A stretch of 64,000 bases of DNA from Campylobacter insulaenigrae NCTC 12927 (GTDB taxonomy: Bacteria; Campylobacterota; Campylobacteria; Campylobacterales; Campylobacteraceae), in assembly GCF_000816185.1 (NCBI RefSeq), contig NZ_CP007770.1, positions 496,001-560,000 of the forward strand, written 5' to 3'. This document shows positions 61,019 to 64,000 of this stretch, piece after piece. Each line of letters opens with the position of its first letter. Position 1 is the stretch's first letter. A program made the translations under genes and the position numbers. The notes under the pieces are model-generated. The model worked only from the letters and a program-made list of their open reading frames with translations. It searched no databases and had not been told where the DNA came from.

Positions 61019-61811
61019 AAACCATCTTTCTTTAATTTTTGCTTTGATAGTTATGATGTTTGCTTTTGAATTTTTGATTATAACTAATAAAACTATAGAG
61101 CATTATGAAAACTTAGTCAATAAAGATTATAATATTATTGTTGTATCTAAAACAATTTTAGATAAAAATAATATTCAAAAACAAGTCAAAGAATTCAAAT
61201 CGATGGATACTTTAGATCCAAGTTTGATGCTTGATAGACTTAAAAATGATATTTCGCAAAAAAATTTAGAAGTTTTAAAAGCAACTTTACCTAAATTTTA
61301 TACTCTTAAGCTAGATCGATTGCTTTCTTATAAAGAGCTTGAAGATCTTAAAGAAAAACTTTTGCAAAATTCTAATATATTAAAAGTAGAAACTTTTGCC
61401 AAAACTCACACAAAAATTTACAAACTACTTGTTTTGGTTAAATTTTTACTTTGGTTTTTCTTGTTTATTATTATTTTATTAAGCTTTGTGTTATTATTTA
61501 AGCAGATGAAAATATGGTTTTTTGAACATACCCAAAGAATAGAAATTATGTGTTTGTTTGGTGCACCTTTTTGGTTTAGATCATTGATGCTTTATAAAGT
61601 AATTTTGATTGATTGTTTGATTGCATTTTTAATTTTACTTTTATTTTTTACTCAACTATATGATCTTCAGTCAATTAAAATAACTTTGCAAAGTGTAGAT
61701 ATAAATTTGCCTAAAATAAATATATTTGCCAATTTGTTTTTAATTTTTATAATAATGTTGGTTCTTTGTTTCCTATGTGTAAGTTTTGTAATGCTTAGGG
61801 TTAGAAAATGA
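61005..61811 (+). CDS. ftsX: Cell-division membrane protein FtsX
   Basis: A 268-residue protein with the FtsX layout: helix about 9-27, a periplasmic loop (30-135) that would bind the hydrolase activator, then three helices (about 137-160, 187-210, 240-263). Sequence conservation in FtsX is low, so the call rests on topology and on position between ftsE and the EnvC-like gene. Overlaps the next gene by 4 nt. Confidence 0.88.
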   Translation: MKSFKNHLSLIFALIVMMFAFEFLIITNKTIEHYENLVNKDYNIIVVSKTILDKNNIQKQVKEFKSMDTLDPSLMLDRLKNDISQKNLEVLKATLPKFYTLKLDRLLSYKELEDLKEKLLQNSNILKVETFAKTHTKIYKLLVLVKFLLWFFLFIIILLSFVLLFKQMKIWFFEHTQRIEIMCLFGAPFWFRSLMLYKVILIDCLIAFLILLLFFTQLYDLQSIKITLQSVDINLPKINIFANLFLIFIIMLVLCFLCVSFVMLRVRK

Positions 61812-62983
61812 AAAAATACATTTTCTTATTTTTCTTTGTTTTTTTATTAGCACACTCTGATGAAATTACTCAAAAACAAAAAGATATAAAAGAAAATGAA
61901 AGGATTGTTAAGCAGCTTTCTAAAAAACTTGAAGATTTAGCTGGTGAAATTTTAGATAATGAGAAAAATTTAAAAAAAATTGCTAGTGAGATCAACCTTT
62001 TAAATGGTAAAACTTTAAAACTTGAAAATTCTGTTAAAACTCAGATTAAAGCTTTGGAGCAATTAAACAATCAAAATAAAGATTTGTTAAAAAATAAAAA
62101 TCAAATTGAGGGAAAATTGATCGATTTAATTGCTAAAGATTTTGCTTATGATTTAGCTATACCCCAAAATTATATAGAAAGCGAAGATGGTATTATTGCT
62201 TTAGAGATAATAGGAAATTTAGATAAAATTTTTAATGAGGAATTTTTAAAAATTTCTAAAGATTATGAAGATATTAATAAAAAAATTGAAGATAAGGAAA
62301 ATCAAATTGCTGTTATTAATACCAGTTTAAAGGAATATAAAAATCAAATAGACGAATTACGTAATTTAAGAAAAAAACAAGAAGTTGAAATTGCAAAACA
62401 AAAAACGGATAAGGAAATTTATACAAGAAAACTATCTTCATTACAAGTACAACAACAAGAATTGAGAAAAACTCTTAATCAATTAAAGATCATTCAGGAA
62501 AAACAAGAAGAAAAAGTGGTTCAAAAGCAAGAAGATAATAAGGAAAAAAATAATATAAAACAGATAGGATCAAGCTTTCAAACAAGTAATGTAAAGCGTT
62601 ATGTTGGGGCAAAAACTATTTCACCTTTAGAGTCTTATACTGTAAAACAACAATTTGGTAATTATGTTGATCCAATTTATAATATAAAAATTTACAATGA
62701 AAATGTTGTTTTAAAGAGTACTAATCCTGATGCTGCAGTAAGAAATGTTTTAGATGGTAAAATAGTTTTTGCTAAAGCAACACCAACTTTAAAAAAAGTT
62801 GTAATCGTAGAAAATAAAGAAGGAATTCATACTATTTATGCCCATTTAGATAAAATCGCTCCAGGCGTTAAAGTGGGAAGAAATATTAAAAAAGGTTATA
62901 TTATAGGCAGAGTAGAAAGTGATTTGACATTTGAAGTAACTCAAAAAAATTATCATATAAATCCCTTGGAAATGATTAGATAA
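61808..62983 (+). CDS. EnvC-like coiled-coil protein with degenerate LytM domain
   Basis: A 391-residue secreted protein: signal peptide about 1-17, long coiled coil (20-230, rich in K/E heptads), C-terminal LytM fold (about 280-390). The zinc residues of active M23 enzymes are missing: the HxxxD position has no histidine, and the HxH motif reads LTFEV; one histidine (YAHLDK) remains. This pattern matches EnvC, a non-catalytic amidase activator that works with FtsEX in E. coli, and here it is encoded directly after ftsX. Confidence 0.88.
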   Translation: MKKYIFLFFFVFLLAHSDEITQKQKDIKENERIVKQLSKKLEDLAGEILDNEKNLKKIASEINLLNGKTLKLENSVKTQIKALEQLNNQNKDLLKNKNQIEGKLIDLIAKDFAYDLAIPQNYIESEDGIIALEIIGNLDKIFNEEFLKISKDYEDINKKIEDKENQIAVINTSLKEYKNQIDELRNLRKKQEVEIAKQKTDKEIYTRKLSSLQVQQQELRKTLNQLKIIQEKQEEKVVQKQEDNKEKNNIKQIGSSFQTSNVKRYVGAKTISPLESYTVKQQFGNYVDPIYNIKIYNENVVLKSTNPDAAVRNVLDGKIVFAKATPTLKKVVIVENKEGIHTIYAHLDKIAPGVKVGRNIKKGYIIGRVESDLTFEVTQKNYHINPLEMIR

Positions 62984-63015
62984 ATTAGTTTTTTTTAATA
63001 CGATTTTTGATATAG

Positions 63016-63759
<744 letters not shown>

Positions 63760-63774
63760 TTAAAAGGATTATAT

Positions 63775-63993
63775 ATGAGAATAGAACAAGTAGCTGCACA
63801 AGCACTTAAAAAAATGAAAGATGATAGATATAAATTGGCCTTAGTTGTAGCAAAAAGAGCTGAGGAGCTTGCAAATGGATCTGAACCATTAGTAAATTTA
63901 GATAAAAATAAATATAAATATACTGATATTGCCTTATATGAAATTGCTGAAGATAAAATTGTTTTAGAGGGTTTTATTGAAACTAGTAAATGA
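63775..63993 (+). CDS. rpoZ: RNA polymerase omega subunit
   Basis: A 72-residue subunit: [32 protein letters not shown] is the standard omega start (E. coli [29 protein letters not shown] pattern), with [19 protein letters not shown] following. An AAAGGA ribosome site is 7 nt upstream. The pyrH-rpoZ-spoT order is usual in Campylobacter. Confidence 0.93.
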   Translation: MRIEQVAAQALKKMKDDRYKLALVVAKRAEELANGSEPLVNLDKNKYKYTDIALYEIAEDKIVLEGFIETSK

Positions 63994-64000
63994 TGAGTTG
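63993..64000 (+). CDS. spoT: Start of the next gene, probably spoT (partial)
   Basis: TGATG: the rpoZ stop overlaps an ATG at 63993 (ATG AGT TG..), only two codons and two bases before the window ends. The identity rests on the known rpoZ-spoT adjacency in Campylobacter, not on sequence. Confidence 0.45.

Overview
The window is chromosomal DNA from a Campylobacter, very probably of the thermotolerant jejuni/lari branch. The 16S and 23S sequences are Campylobacter-like, the DNA is strongly AT-rich, genes are densely packed with many ATGA-type overlaps, and several proteins are Campylobacter hallmarks (CfrA, FlpA with its fibronectin-binding nonapeptide, RacRS, a fused HldE). The species is not settled here; a C. 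lari-group member is my best guess.

Layout. 1-4200: end of glyS, an M23 peptidase, a MidA-like methyltransferase and a RibBA whose second domain is degenerate. 4250-10420: tRNA-Gln and initiator tRNA-fMet, then a complete 16S-tRNA-Ala-tRNA-Ile-23S-5S operon with long complementary processing stems. 10670-14540: an iron-uptake block, exbB-exbD-tonB divergent from the ferric-enterobactin receptor gene cfrA, sharing a control region with two Fur-box-like sites; fur itself is at 29.8 kb. 14535-23355: dnaX and rho, the cytochrome cbb3 assembly genes ccoI-ccoS, a small cytochrome c, and the heptose genes gmhB-hldD-hldE. 23374-28776: pyk, mqo, coaX, two unknown genes and a lipoprotein gene of the BamB type, all on the minus strand. 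28945-35177: gatC, a CvpA-type gene, fur, lysS, glyA, a DUF1882-like gene, a SPOR gene and aroE. 35174-44180: dnaJ divergent from racR-racS-recR, uvrC, a DciA-like gene, a small lipoprotein with nhaD, and guaA. 44315-52628: a coiled-coil protein, 6S RNA, purD, an RDD protein, lptD, a PRTase-like gene and pnp with a double-hairpin leader. 52670-55749: five tRNAs, a small membrane protein, a broken secreted-protein-like gene, a 56-codon gene and tRNA-Met. 55802-64000: rodA, an RluD-type synthase, flpA, trmB, the division set ftsE-ftsX with an EnvC-like factor, pyrH, rpoZ and the first codons of spoT.

The window is mostly core genome. I see no CRISPR array, insertion sequence, prophage or obvious defence system. 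The least explained parts are the tRNA-bounded segment 53.1-55.7 kb, the pnp leader hairpins, a tRNA-Glu-like gene with an aberrant anticodon arm, a C9 tract upstream of the rRNA operon, and the hldE/pyk junction, where the gmhA and LOS genes found next to hldE in C. jejuni are absent.
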